The notes under the pieces are model-generated. The model saw nothing but the letters and a program-made list of their open reading frames with translations. It was not told the origin of the DNA and searched no databases. 64,000 nucleotides of DNA. It comes from Notospermus geniculatus (Eukaryota; Nemertea; Pilidiophora; Heteronemertea; Lineidae). Location of the stretch: contig NMRB01000174.1 in assembly GCA_002633025.1 (NCBI GenBank), forward strand, positions 398,127-462,126, given 5' to 3'. The first letter of the stretch is position 1. Every line of letters starts with the position of its first letter. Positions 21,777 through 32,919 of the stretch are shown here, piece by piece. The translations under genes and the position numbers were made by a program.

Positions 21777-22451
21777 ATGGGCCGAAGGAAGCAAAAGACT
21801 GTGTCCCCCTTATATCCGTGTGGGGTGTGCAAAGAGGAAGTCCAGGAGAACTGCGACGAAGGGTCAATCTTCTGCGAGGAATGTGAACTATGGCTTCACA
21901 GATCCTGTGAAAAATTAACAAGATACGACTTCAGGATACTGACGAACAGTGAGGAGGATTACTTATGCAAGGATTGTACGAAAGATGAAAATGGGTTCAA
22001 GTTCGGGGAATCACTGAGGCGACTACGGGCTGCGGCAGAGCAAGGGTTGGAGAAACTGAAAGAAGCAGCAAAGATCGAAAGGATTATTCTAAGGAATGCA
22101 GGAATACCGAAGAGCAAGAGTCCAGCGAAAGAACCGGTTATAGACAGTATAGCAGAAGAAATATTTGCCAAATGGAATCACCGAGGAGACAGGATACCTG
22201 CGAGAGTAAAAGCTGACGGGAACTGTTTGTTCCATGCTCTTTCACTTGCAGCATATGGGGATGAAGACATTGCGGCGACCGAACGTCTGCCTGGTCAATG
22301 GCTGCCGCAGCCTCCGTTCTGTTCAGAAAAGTACAGTCCGTCTATCCACCAGTCAATGGAAAGAACGACAAAACAATTCGTATTTTGGAGTGTGTATTTC
22401 TTCCAAGAGAGTTTCTACCAACGAAACGTCAACCAGAAACGATCTTTGTAA
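21777..22451 (+). pseudogene. MULE transposon protein, N-terminal part: PHD finger and start of an OTU domain
   Basis: From the ATG at 21777 (MGRRKQKT) a PHD-type zinc finger covers residues about 12-63 (CGVC, CEECELWLHRSC, CKDC). A Lys/Glu-rich helical linker follows, then the catalytic start of an OTU cysteine-protease fold, KADGNCLFHALSLAAYGD, at about 143-160. The frame loses homology near 22270 and ends at 22451. The downstream OTU half, with the WTPNHFVPL histidine motif, is in another frame (22298-24346), so an internal deletion with frameshift has removed most of the OTU middle. Family knowledge: OTU domains cleave ubiquitin chains in host proteins and recur in transposon proteins, where their role is unclear. 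Confidence 0.8.
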
Positions 22452-24346
22452 TGTGGACCAGCTGCACGAGACCGTCAGTGGGGACACTTTGGACCCCCAA
22501 CCACTTTGTGCCGTTGATAAAACAAAAAGCTCCACGTCAAAAACGCAAAAGAACAGAGGACGAAGTTACCAACAAGACTACGGCGAAGAAAAGCAAATCG
22601 GATACCAAACCAGCAGAAGCTACGGCTACAACTAGCAAAAGAACAGAGGACGAAGTTACCAACAAGGCTACGGCGAAGAAAAGCAAATCGGATACCAAAC
22701 CAGCAGAAGCTACGGCTACAACTAGCAAAAGAACAGAGGACGAAGTTACCAACAAGGCTACGGCGAAGAAAAGCAAATCGGATACCAAGCCAGCAGAAGC
22801 TACGGCTACAACTAGCAAAAGAACAGAGGACGAAGTTACCAACAAGACTACGGCGAAGAAAAGCAAATCGGATACCAAACCAGCAGAAGCTACGGCTAAA
22901 ACTAGCAAAAGAACAGAGGACGAAGTTACCAACAAGACTACGGCGAAGAAAAGCAAATCGGATACCAAACCAGCAGAAGCAACAGGTTTTCGAACACCTC
23001 CACCGGCGGAAAGCACACGGCTTTCAATGGAAAACAGAACATTTGAACATGCCATGGGTTCGTGGATGCATGATTGTGACGACGTCAGAAGACAAGATAC
23101 GGATATGCACGTGAGCGATTTTAACGTGTCCGCATCGTTTGAAGTTCCGCGCCCCACAGTGGAGGATACTATCTCGGAACCAGAGCCAGCCGATACCGAT
23201 ATATCGCCTACAGCCGAAGGGCCACGATTCGAAATAGTAGACGGAGCGACGCAGCGAGGAAAACCGATGCTGGTGGATCGAACTGGATACGCTTTCACTG
23301 TGAAGAAAACGACGAATACTGCAACGCATTGGTGGTGCTCAGTTCGCAGCAAACGAGTTCGATGTCCGGCTACGGTCACTCAGAGAGACAGTGAATTTCA
23401 AGTGGGCGGATTGAGTCATTGTCACCCAGCTCAACAAGGCATTTTAGAAGCAACAAAAGCGGCTGTACAGGCGAAGAAGGAGGGTGTTAAAGATATATTC
23501 AAAAGTGCGGCGAAAGTAGTTCAGGATGCAATGAAAGATCACGTGAATTTGGAAGCCCCGTGTCCCGCACTATCCGACCCAGCACTGCTGTCACGACGTG
23601 TCAATCGCCATAGGCAAAGCCGACGACCAACTGAACCGACAACGATGGATTTCGAAGTTGACGAGGATTTTATTGGGAACGATTTTTTACGAGAAGATAT
23701 TAACGTTGGAGGAAAGCGGCATTTGATGTTTGCAACAGAGCAACAGCTACAGCTTCTTAGCAAAGCTAAAACGTGGTACGCGGATGGGACATTTCGTGTC
23801 GTGAAGAAACCTTTCACGCAACTTTTCTCGATACATGCATTCCTTAAGAACTCGGAGGGGGACATTAAGCAGGTGCCGCTGGCTTTCGTATTGATGTCGC
23901 GCCGCAGAAAAAAGGACTACAAGAAAGTACTAAAACGTTTAAAGAAGATGCTGCCGGCTGCTTCTGTTGAAGTCATCGTGGCTGACTTCGAACGCGTGTT
24001 TTGGAATGCCGTAAAACACGTTTATCCGGATGTGACATTGCGAGGTTGTGCCTACCACTGGTCACAGGCAGTCTGGCGTAAGGTGCAGGAAATAGGATTG
24101 CAGGCAGAGTACAATCAACACGAGGGAACGTACAAGCTTATTCGGAAACTGTTGGTGCTGCCGTTTCTACCAATGGAACACATCGTACCCACGTTCGACA
24201 AGCTGCGGGAGAAGTGCACAAAAAACGCGAAACTTAAGGAACTGACGGATTACATCAGTAGAACGTGGATGGATTCAACTTGGTCAGTGTCATCCTGGTG
24301 CGTCTTTATGCAACCAATCCGTACGAATAATGACTTGGAAGGATGA
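22298..24346 (+). pseudogene. MULE transposon protein, main part: OTU C-terminal half, five 30-residue repeats, FLYWCH finger, MULE transposase
   Basis: The frame begins in the OTU remnant (AAAASVLFRKVQSVYP ... LWTPNHFVPLI), followed by five Lys-rich repeats (TEDEVTNK.TAKKSKSDTKPA). A FLYWCH-type zinc finger covers about 323-375 (HWWCSVRSKRVRCPA and HCHP). The MULE transposase core comes next: KTWYADGTFRVVKKPFTQLF carries the first catalytic Asp, VEVIVADFERVFWNAV the second, and RGCAYHWSQAVWRKVQ is the C-x2-H motif. The frame stops at TGA 24344-24346 inside a conserved NNDLEGWH-like motif, where the Trp codon has become a stop; homology continues in frame to 24600. The ATG at 22298 is only the first Met after the frame break. 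Confidence 0.88.
22551..22985. repeat. Five tandem 90-bp coding repeats
   Basis: Units start at 22551, 22641, 22731, 22821 and 22911, exactly 90 bp apart and nearly identical; the last is slightly truncated. Each codes 30 basic residues. The high identity suggests recent expansion, or homogenisation, inside the transposon gene. Confidence 0.95.
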
Positions 24347-24600
24347 CACCGTCGTTTAAATGGTCGTGCTGTGAATGGAAATTTACCCTTCTACGTTTTG
24401 GTGCCACTACTGCACGAAGAAGCAAAGCATATCGAATTACAGCAGAAACTGCTCAGTGACAACAAGCTGCGCCGATGTCAACGAAAGAAATACCGCACAC
24501 TTCAGGCAAAGTTATTCAACGCATGGGATGCTTACGTGAATGGCCAGAAATCGACAACCGGTCTTCTGCGGGAACTCGCCAAAATATACGGACCATGCTA
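24347..24600 (+). pseudogene. MULE transposase C terminus after the in-frame stop
   Basis: It continues the 22298-24346 frame directly after TGA with HRRLNGRAVNGNLPFYVLVP and runs 84 codons to TAA. The HRRLN motif after the stop matches the conserved EGWHRRLN-like box of MULE transposases. Only the single stop separates it from the main ORF. Confidence 0.8.
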
Positions 24601-24633
24601 ATTTTGTGCTGATTCGCAGCATTGTGCAGATAT

Positions 24634-25060
24634 TGGATATGTGCTGAGATTATTTTATATTATTTTAGGCCTATATTATGGACTATAGGCTAAGTGTGCT
24701 GAAGGTACCGGTAGTATTAAACATCATAATCATCCGTTCAATAAATTTGTCTGATTCAGATTATGGACTGTAAATGCTGAAGCCATTATCTGCAGCATTG
24801 TGGCAGATAATGTGCTGAGATTATTTTATATTATTTTATATTATGGACTATAGGCTATAAGTGTGCTGAAGGTACCAGTATTTTAAACATTTCAATAAAT
24901 TTGTCTGATTCAGATTATGGATTGTAAATGCGGAAGGCATGTTAAACATGGATCTTCTTGAATAAATTTGTACTGATGCAGATGGACTGTATAGTGTGCT
25001 GAAGGTATTATTTTAAAACACCGATCATCTTGAATAAATTTGTGGAATGGAGAATGGTCA
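24634..25060. repeat. Degenerate tandem repeat of about 100-150 bp downstream of the transposase
   Basis: Three to four imperfect units share TGGACTATAGGCTAAGTGTG, GCTGAAGGTA, then CAATAAATTTGTCTGATTCA. The repeated AATAAATTTG may act as redundant poly(A) signals for the transposon. Confidence 0.7.
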
Positions 25061-25790
25061 GGTGGTACCGTACTGTCAATTAACATGATATATTATGTCA
25101 TTGAGTTCAGTTATGTTATATTAAATTATATGTATGTGTACATGTATGTATGTTTAAATTTTGTGCATGTACCGGTATACTTAAAATAATTATGTAAAAA
25201 TAATAAATAAAAAATAATAAATAAAAATAATGAAAAATTATGAAATAGAAGTGATTTTCTTGTTATTTTGTTGAGCAAGGACAGGACCTGTTTCTATTTT
25301 CAGAGGTCAATGTTAATTTCACATTGCTGCAGTGAAAGAATTCAGATTCAGATTTATTTCACTCGCTCTAATCACACAAAGTGATACATAGAGGAGATGT
25401 ACAAGGAAGATCCCTCCCAAGCGGCCGCGTAGCGACTAGTAAGACTGGAACAACCCGGCCGGGTGGAACAAGTGTTCGAATCGAAGAAACTTGCAAGCGT
25501 AGATACACTGGTTCCCGGTCCCAACATAGCTCTGAGCTATGTGGGGGGACGAGTACCAGTCTTATCGAAGACTGGTTTCCGTTTTCGCCGCTCCATACCG
25601 CGGCGGAACGGGAGCGCCAGCGCGAGGCGGCAAAGACGGAAACCAGTCAATTGCAAGCGTTCCGCGATTTTTACCAAATAAATCTCCTAGGCGGAGGTCA
25701 TCATTCATGGCATCATAAAATGCGAAACGACACAGCATGCTACTAAGGAATTTGGACCGGGATTTGACAGAGGGTGAGGGTGCAATAGAG
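25061..25790. other. AT-rich spacer with a GC-rich inverted repeat
   Basis: 25061-25260 is very AT-rich. Around 25569-25648 a GC-rich segment is bounded by inverted GACTGGTTTCCGT copies. CTGGTTCCCGGTCCCAACAT near 25508 recurs at the ends of the 41375-41641 element. Confidence 0.55.
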
Positions 25791-25897
25791 GTTACGAGCA
25801 AGGGTTACGAGTTGACCCGGTTACGAGTTGACCACGGGTACGAGTTGACCGAGTTACGAATTGACCGAGTTACGAGTTGACCCGGTTACGAGTTGAC
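25791..25897. repeat. Minisatellite of GGTTACGAGTTGACC units
   Basis: Six or seven imperfect 15-17 bp units in tandem, core GTTACGAGTTGACC. Confidence 0.9.
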
Positions 25898-25924
25898 ATG
25901 TAATCCGGAAGTCCTATTTTCTAA

Positions 25925-26763
25925 GGTAGGTTCTAAACCTTGGAACGATGAAACCATGAAACCACCCATGAAACCATGAAACCACCCAGGAAACTATGGA
26001 ACCACCCAGGAAACTATGGAACCACCCAAAATTATACTTTTATCCGGCTTTGTCAAAACAGCAAAATGACGAAATGACAACACGAAGTGGACTATACTTT
26101 ACTTGTTAGATATAGCCTTAAACAACTAGCTGACTGTATCCTCACAAACAACCGCGCAGGTGAAGTGGTTTTAGGCCTAAATACATGACAGCATAAAGAC
26201 ATCAATGTCTTTATGATGACAGCCATCATGATATTGCACTCTTGATGCTCTTGACTCTGGCTGCAGATTCAATCTTATTCTTAATCATCCAGGGCACCCT
26301 GGTGTTCGGACTCCTTGCCAACTCTGAAGTCAGCTCTGCGCTAGTTTCTGGGAACCCCAGTGACCCCTCGTTGTTTATATTGAGAAGGCTAATCTTTCTG
26401 AGAAGGCTAATTATGATTTGTTTACACTAGTGTTCACCATCAATAGTATAAAATAACTGAGACCAGCATGTTTGCATTATGCATTAGTATCAGCACAGTC
26501 ATGTTGTGTTGGACTGGGATGTATGCCTCATCCAAGGTGTGACACACCGTCTGTGCTTGATGATAATCAAACATGCTTTTTACCTCCATAGCAATTGGAA
26601 AATAGCTAATACATGTATGTCATGTAATGTTTAAGAATAAGGATATTTTGGGTGGTTCCTGGGTGGTTCCATGGTTTCCTGGGTATTTTCATGGTTTTCT
26701 GGGTGGTTCCATAGTTTCCTGGGTGGTTTCATGGTTTCATGGTTCCAAGGTTTAGAACCTACC
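25925..26763. mobile_element. Non-autonomous MULE-like foldback element with 9-bp target duplication
   Basis: 839 bp. Perfect 22-bp termini begin GGTAGGTTCTAAACCTTGG at left and the same reversed at right. Inside each arm is a minisatellite of GAAACCATGGAACCACCCA-type units in opposite orientation. ATTTTCTAA flanks both sides exactly (25916-25924 and 26764-26772), the 9-bp size usual for Mutator-like elements. No coding frame of note. Confidence 0.9.
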
Positions 26764-26772
26764 ATTTTCTAA

Positions 26773-28789
26773 CAGTATTTCCATTTACTTCTTGCCCCAA
26801 AATAAACCACTCATTTTGGTTCAATTTTGATTAAATTACACTGTCCTGTTTCATGTTCAAAGTTCTCCATATATCACTGCTTTGTTTCGTCAGAAATGCC
26901 ACAGGATGCCAATACTGACAACGTCTTTGGGGAAAATTTGCACGGAAAATTGTGTAGAAAAATGTACACATGCTTTGACGACGTGACGTCAACAGCGAAA
27001 AAAGTGACGTCAGTACGTCATTCGGGTCTTATACTGACTGCGCCATCTGCAGTCATGCGGGTTCCCCANNNNNNNNNNNNNNNNNNNNNNNNNNNNNNNN
27101 NNNNNNNNNNNNNNNNNNNNNNNNNNNNNNNNNNNNNNNNNNNNNNNNNNNNNNNNNNNNNNNNNNNNGGCCTGGGTTCCCCCTTAGGAGTCTCAACGCA
27201 CTTAATGACCCCACTTACGCTGAATTGTTGACGTTGTGTGACCCATGCCGCGCCACGTCATAATTCTTTCAGTCAGTGCGAGGATTTCGTGTTGGATGTC
27301 GCAGTCCACTGTTGCAGGCTTGATGGGCCTAGGCCTGCACACATCATGACCATGCATGCATGATGACGTTGATGTTCATCCACCCGAAGTCTCCCTGTCC
27401 AGAACTATGGCCCAGAACTATGGCCAAAGTGGTAGCCAGTGCATGAATGTGGCTTCGTTTAGGCCTAGGTGGGCACATGAGAATCTGCCATTTTGAGTGT
27501 TTACACTGGTGACCATCAGACCATGGTGACCGGATCATGTGACTCGTCATGTGATTCGATTCTCACCTCCTTTCGGGAAAGAGTTCCATTTCTGCCTGAC
27601 TTAAGTCACAGGCTACTGACTTAGCTAAGTCAGACTTAAGTCGCTTTGTGAAATGGGCTTAAGTCAGTGTCTTAGCTTAGCCAAAAATAGTGACTTAAGC
27701 CTACTGACTTTTCTTTGTTTTCTTTGTGAAACCGGCCCCAGGTCTTTTATCTGCATAACCTGCGTGTAACTTATGTTATGCGACATTTTACGCAAACTAC
27801 GGTAATACAGTCGAACCTCACTATGTAATTCGCGTAACTTACGCGCGAGTTATCGGGTGAGTTTTGTGCAACCAAGACTTTACGCGTAGCCGTGGTGATT
27901 GTGATCTGTACTGTGCTGCCCTGAATCTATCCATACAATACAAGTACAGTGGCCACTGCGAAACGGGGACTGCTGTAGGGTGTTTGCATATTCGCAACCT
28001 ACCACTGGTGATTTCCCCTTATCCTTTTCCTTTCCTTTGTGTGCCACATCCTAAAATAAAGAAATTACCAGATTAAAGTGATCTGTTAAATCATTCAAAT
28101 GAAACAAGGCATCATCAATCGAGTACTACTGTTCACCATGACACGTTTCCCATTTAATTCATGTACAATAATACATACATGTAACTCATTACACAATATT
28201 CCAATAACTTCTGTTTCTGTTTCTGTCATACGACTTACGTATTCAGTTAGGGGGAGAAATACTTTCAAATAGCACAAAAAGTGACTGGTTTTGACCCCGA
28301 AGTGACAACGTCAAGCCAAGGATTAGATTATTATGGAAATTTTGTCTGTAACTTGTGAGTTGCTATTATGAACAAAGTTTCAATGGGACAGCTCAAACCA
28401 TTGTCAAAATACAGCCCTTTGAAATTTTTTTACGCAACGCCCCTTGTAGTCCAAAATAGGAATCGAATCGTCCACAAAAGTACCGGGTATGTACTACGAG
28501 GCATGGACAAACGGATGGACGCACCAACGCATGAGAGACCACCAGCACTCACTCCTTGACCCCAACCACAGCATGCCATTTGCTGGGCCTTGCGCCCAAG
28601 CAACAGCTACATGTAACATTACAAGGACATTCTTTATGTGCATTCGAAGCTGCAATGCAATGCAATGCAATCAACAAAGTGGGCCCCTTCTGTCCCAATT
28701 ATTTCTACCACATCCATCGCAACATGATACACGTAACAACAAGGATTGCGAAGGGTAACTGTATTAGGGAGTTCATGTTGCTTGACCAG
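26773..28789. other. Intergenic stretch with the 100-N gap
   Basis: No supported gene. It holds the gap at 27069-27168, a CTTAAGTCAC-rich palindromic region near 27595-27735, and a decayed relative of the 9978-10236 element near 27737-27912. Confidence 0.5.
27069..27168. other. Scaffold gap of 100 N
   Basis: Exactly 100 N, the usual placeholder for a gap of unknown length. Confidence 0.98.
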
Positions 28790-29176
28790 GGCCAGACCCA
28801 AAAATATGTCTGTTTGCTGTAACCCGACCGACCCTTTGTAAATGGTACCGACCCAAAAGTTTTTATAAGGGTAACTGCCAATACAATGTATGTTTTTTTT
28901 ATGCCCCAAAGGACCCGATTTGCCGACCGGCAATGACGAAATATGGCGACCTCAAACTTTTTGCTCTCCAAAACTGAATGCCAATGCATCATACATGTAT
29001 ACCTTGAAAGACATTGTTTTTAAATATTAGTATATTTTTATTTTACTTTGTGGAAATTGCTAATTTTTTTCCACCTCCAACTAAAAAAAGAAAAAAATAT
29101 ACCTACCTACCTACCCAAGCTGTTAGGGCAGGGTAGGGTTACACTACAGCAAACAGACATATTTTTGGGTCTGGCC
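28790..29176. mobile_element. TIR element with 32-bp perfect ends
   Basis: 387 bp; begins GGCCAGACCCAAAAATATGT and ends with its exact reverse complement, identity extending about 32 bp. CAG flanks each side, a possible 3-bp target duplication. It lies just downstream of the androglobin exon on that gene's strand. Confidence 0.85.
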
Positions 29177-29249
29177 CAGTGCAGTGGCACTGCGACTGGC
29201 CAAGCAACATGATTACACGCTGTGCATTGTCTGCAAAACAAAAACGTAC

Positions 29250-29358
29250 CCATCTTTCTGCATTGACATCAGCATCACTCCATTCTGGCCATATCACAAA
29301 TTTCTGTCTCTTGGCTCCATCCTGAGACCCTCCAACACTGGCAGCTATTGATGCTGCT
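29250..29358 (-). CDS. ADGB: Androglobin, one N-terminal exon
   Basis: A 109-bp exon bounded by a strong acceptor (TTCTCTCTTCAG) and donor (G|GTACGT) encodes AASIAASVGGSQDG followed by KRQKFVIWPEWSDADVNAER and W. The WPEWSDADVNAERW block matches the start of the calpain-like region of androglobin (human KFPLWPEWSEADINSEKWD). Family knowledge: androglobin is a large chimeric protein with a calpain-like protease domain and a circularly permuted globin domain with an IQ motif, expressed in ciliated cells and testis. Neighbouring exons were not recognised; those downstream would lie at lower coordinates, toward or beyond the 100-N gap. The frame is phase 2 at entry and phase 0 at exit. Confidence 0.8.
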
Positions 29359-30121
29359 CTGAAGAGAGAAAACAGAGCAAACATGACAAACATTTTACCA
29401 ACCCGGGCACTACAGGCTAGCTGAAACGCAATTTGATCGGTTACTAGCGTAAATATAAACAATGCACGTGGTTTGGGCTGTAGTGCTGGGGTTATGGACA
29501 TGCGCATTGGTGACATTGTAGCAGACTTGGGAGGCAGTTTTTCTATAGGGAAAATTTGCCGATAAGTCGTCGAAATCGAGTGGAAGCAATCATGTAAACT
29601 GCATCGTATAAAAATAAAATTGGCCTACAAAACGCACTGGGATAGATTAAGCCGTATCCCATGACGTCATGGACATGGGCGGGGGAATGGAAGTCACATG
29701 TTGCGCAGTGTTGTGAACGCCGTCATGTCATGCTGCCCAGTGGGGGGGACGGGGGGATATCATTATCACCCACTCAAAAAGTCAAAATAGGCCTATGTGT
29801 TTTTGACCTGGAAGAATTCTGCCGTGTCAAATTTTCTCATTATCCCTCCCCTCAAAAAAATTCCTGGGGGAAACACTGCTGCCAGAGGACCATGTGCAAG
29901 CTTGAAATCGACAAAAATTTGACATGAAAATCATTGATTTCTTCAGTATCACCTCTTTGATTTTTTATATCTACGTGTACATTTTATAGCACTTGACGCA
30001 AAATTATCACCGAAGTTTACATGTTTGGTCAATTTTTTACGCGACCTTGTCATGAAGAAGTGCATAGATTTTTTCTTCACTTGATACGTCACTGGCGGAA
30101 TTGCACACACGTTCATGATCC
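29359..30121. other. Upstream of the androglobin exon
   Basis: No further exon recognised. A relative of the CAGTGTTTCTGC MITE lies around 29740-29880. Confidence 0.45.
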
Positions 30122-30626
30122 AGGGTTCGTACACTACCCCCAGACTTAAAATTCCAGGACTTTTCAAGGAATTCCAGGGCAAAATATCCTAAAATTCCAG
30201 GACTACATGTATTTTGCCAACATTCAAGTTCTTTCCAGGCTGAATCATTGGCCCAATATAGATGTCATGACACCATACCCCATGATGCAATTCAACAAGC
30301 AAGCAGGGTTTTCTCACTACCACATTATTGAGGGGCCAGAATAAGGAGGAGTAGACTGAACGAGTTCGAGCGTGGAGAAAAAGAAAATATGGGGGGTCTG
30401 GGGGTCCTCCCCCAGAAAATTTTGGATTCTAGATCCCTTAGATGTGATTTCCTAGCACCTGAGTGGGGGTGAAGGTCCCACTCAGGTGAAGGCCACATGG
30501 GCAAAATTCAAGGACTTTTCCAGGACTTCTAGGGTAAATTGTGATTTTTCAAGGTTTTCCAGACCTGGAAAGGGGTTACCTCAAAATTCCAGGTTTTCAA
30601 GGATTTCAAGGTAGAGTACGAACCCT
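30122..30626. mobile_element. hAT-like MITE with AGGGTTCGTAC ends
   Basis: Left AGGGTTCGTACACTAC and, reversed, right AGGGTTCGTACTCTAC. CATGATCC and GATGATCC flank it, an 8-bp duplication with one mismatch, as for hAT elements. Repeated AATTCCAGGACTTTTCAAGG motifs fill both arms. Confidence 0.75.
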
Positions 30627-30979
30627 GATGATCCTGAATAAACATAGCATCTAAATAGCATCATGGTACATATTTCAAATCAGCCAACTCTACTCTTCGC
30701 GGATGCAGCCACCAAGAAACAGGAAAGTTTTGGCAAAGTTTACACAAATGCCCGAGATGGCCATGTTCCGACGCCGTCATACTGAACTGGTAGTGGTAGG
30801 CCTAGGGGCCTATAGTTATTGCGCATGACGTCAATGACGCAAATGACGCCGGGCCTCACCAGCGAACGAGCTGAACAAACTCCTGTGGAATTTTACCGTT
30901 TCAACCTGCAATTATTTCCAATAGCCTAGGCCTAGAATCCCAAACCTCTATGATTCTTTGCTCAAATACAAATGTTTGC

Positions 30980-32745
30980 TTTGATCACAGGAACATGTAT
31001 CGTTGAAGCAGAAGGGTCCCTTTAGGACCCTTACTGACAACACTTAAGGACAAGGAATGAAACACCACCATTTTGTACACAAGATAGGAAGAGCCCAACC
31101 ACTTTTGCGACCCTGTCAGAGCCCTTGTCCAGCAGCGTCTTTCGCAATGGCGGTGTTAGTCTACGGCCAGTTCCTGAGTCCTGAGTACTCACTGAGCGAG
31201 ATGCGCGAGCCCAACCACGTCGCTGAAAGTTGTCTGTAACACCACAATTAGCCGCTAGCGTATCATCCACTTGACCTTCCCGTTACATGTAAAGATATTA
31301 ACAATTAAAAATATCTCTTCATTACAAACTTTCCCCCTCTTGATCCTTGCTTTTAAACAGTTTTTTTGCAAGAAGTCTCGATTCAGTCACCGCCGCGAGC
31401 AACTGTGCACCAGAACGACTCGAGGCTGAACGGGCTTCCCCACGCTATATAAACAAACTTGCCTCATGGGTGACCCGATGTATAATATAGAGGTTGACGT
31501 CACAGCTCCAAATATCCGCCATATTGGCCGTCAAATGACGCAACGTCACAGCATCAACACAGCGTTTTTGACGTGGTTTGTACGTTGTCGGCATTCATCG
31601 GCCTCTTCTAGAGCATGCCGTATGGACGATTCGCTTTGTTTTCAATACGGTTTTCACCCCAGACCAACTACTTATGCTCAGAATCTGTGAGAGGTAAAGT
31701 GATTTGTTGGGTTGTATGCTCCCAGTAGTCTGTACGGGCCGCTAAACTTTTGAGCCGAGAACAAAATGGCAGCCTCCAGGCTTCATTTTGACGGCCAGTA
31801 TGGCGGCCGTGTGACGTCAGTGAAGAACCCCTATACCAACGCTGATTGGCCACAAGTAAGAACTGTACGCATGAGTTTGTTTATAGCGTGGGGAAGCCCT
31901 TTCAGCCTCGTTCTGCTGCACAGTTGCTCGCGGTGGTGACTGAATCGAGACTTCTTGCAAAATGAAATGGTCCATGGACCATGTGCTCACCGGGTTGGAC
32001 ATAATAGTCTAATGACAGAGGGAGGTACATATCAGTTATGAGCAATCTGGGTCAAGTCATTCCCAAAGTAGGACTTTGATGATTTTTGGGTTTATGCCAC
32101 CTGGCGGCCATATTGGATGTCCGATTGGGCCGGAACTTCACATGCACATGAAGGTCACCTGCAGAGGGCCACATAGCACATTGGAGCGCTTGGTCCAAGT
32201 CGTTCCTGAGTTACAGTACTTTGATGATTTTCAGGTTACGCCACCTGGCGGCCATATTGGATGTACGATCGTGCCGAAACTTCACATGCACATAAAGGTC
32301 ATCTGCACGGGGCCACATAGCACATTGGAGCGCTTTGGGTTAAGGCGTTCCTGATTTACAGCACTTTGATGATTTTTGGGTTACGCCACGGACGCGTGTT
32401 AAACACGGACGACGACGGACGCACAACCATTGTATAAGCTCACCACGGTGAGCTAAAAACTGTTCAAAAGCAAGGATCAAGAGGGAAAAAGTTTGTAATG
32501 AAGAGATATTTTTAATTGTTAATATCTTTACATGTAGCGGGAAGGTCGATTGAGTGGATGAAAACGCTAATTGTGGTGTTACAGACAACTTTCAGCGACG
32601 TGGTTGGGCTCTTCCTAGGCCTATCTTGTGTACAAAATAGCGGTGTTTCATTCCTTGTCCATAATATAAGTGCTAGTTGTCAGTTAAGGGTCCCAAAGGG
32701 ACCCTTCTGCTTCAATTCAACGATACATGTTCCTGTGCTTTGATT
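30980..32745. mobile_element. Large foldback element with arms near 500 bp
   Basis: The left arm (about 30980-31480) reappears inverted at 31865-31975 and 32456-32745: GGAACATGTATCGTTGAAGC, GCAGAAGGGTCCC, the GAATGAAACACC block and AGAAGTCTCGATTCAGTCAC are all mirrored. The right arm is split by the unrelated repeat at 31976-32458. The arms differ by scattered substitutions, so this is not an assembly mirror. Confidence 0.75.
31976..32458. repeat. Inserted repeat with duplicated ~148-bp units and a GCTCACC...GGTGAGC tail
   Basis: Two and a half units share TTTGATGATTTT, then GCCACCTGGCGGCCATATTG and CACATAGCACATTGGAGCGC. It ends with GGACGACGACGGACGCAC and a small hairpin GCTCACCACGGTGAGC then TAAAAAC. 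The same style of tail occurs at 37125, 62345 and 63180, suggesting a SINE-like or LINE 3' end. Confidence 0.7.
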
Positions 32746-32919
32746 TGATATCCAATCCAACTTTACTTTATGAATTAGTGGCATTCTCGGCAACAAAAAT
32801 GACGCCATCCGCATATGCATGATATGTATGATGTAGGCCCCTAGCTAATCTGTTTTGGACATGCCTCATCCAGCGATATGGTAACGCACTAGGTAGTTGT
32901 ACCGGTAATAACCTGGACG

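Noticed and set aside
22537-23379. 280-codon minus-strand frame over the MULE element
   Set aside because: It is the antisense shadow of the 90-bp coding repeats and the FLYWCH region. The plus-strand frame has all the domain matches.
26827-27231. Frame crossing the 100-N gap
   Set aside because: It is open only because N codons were read through. The two sides share no homology.
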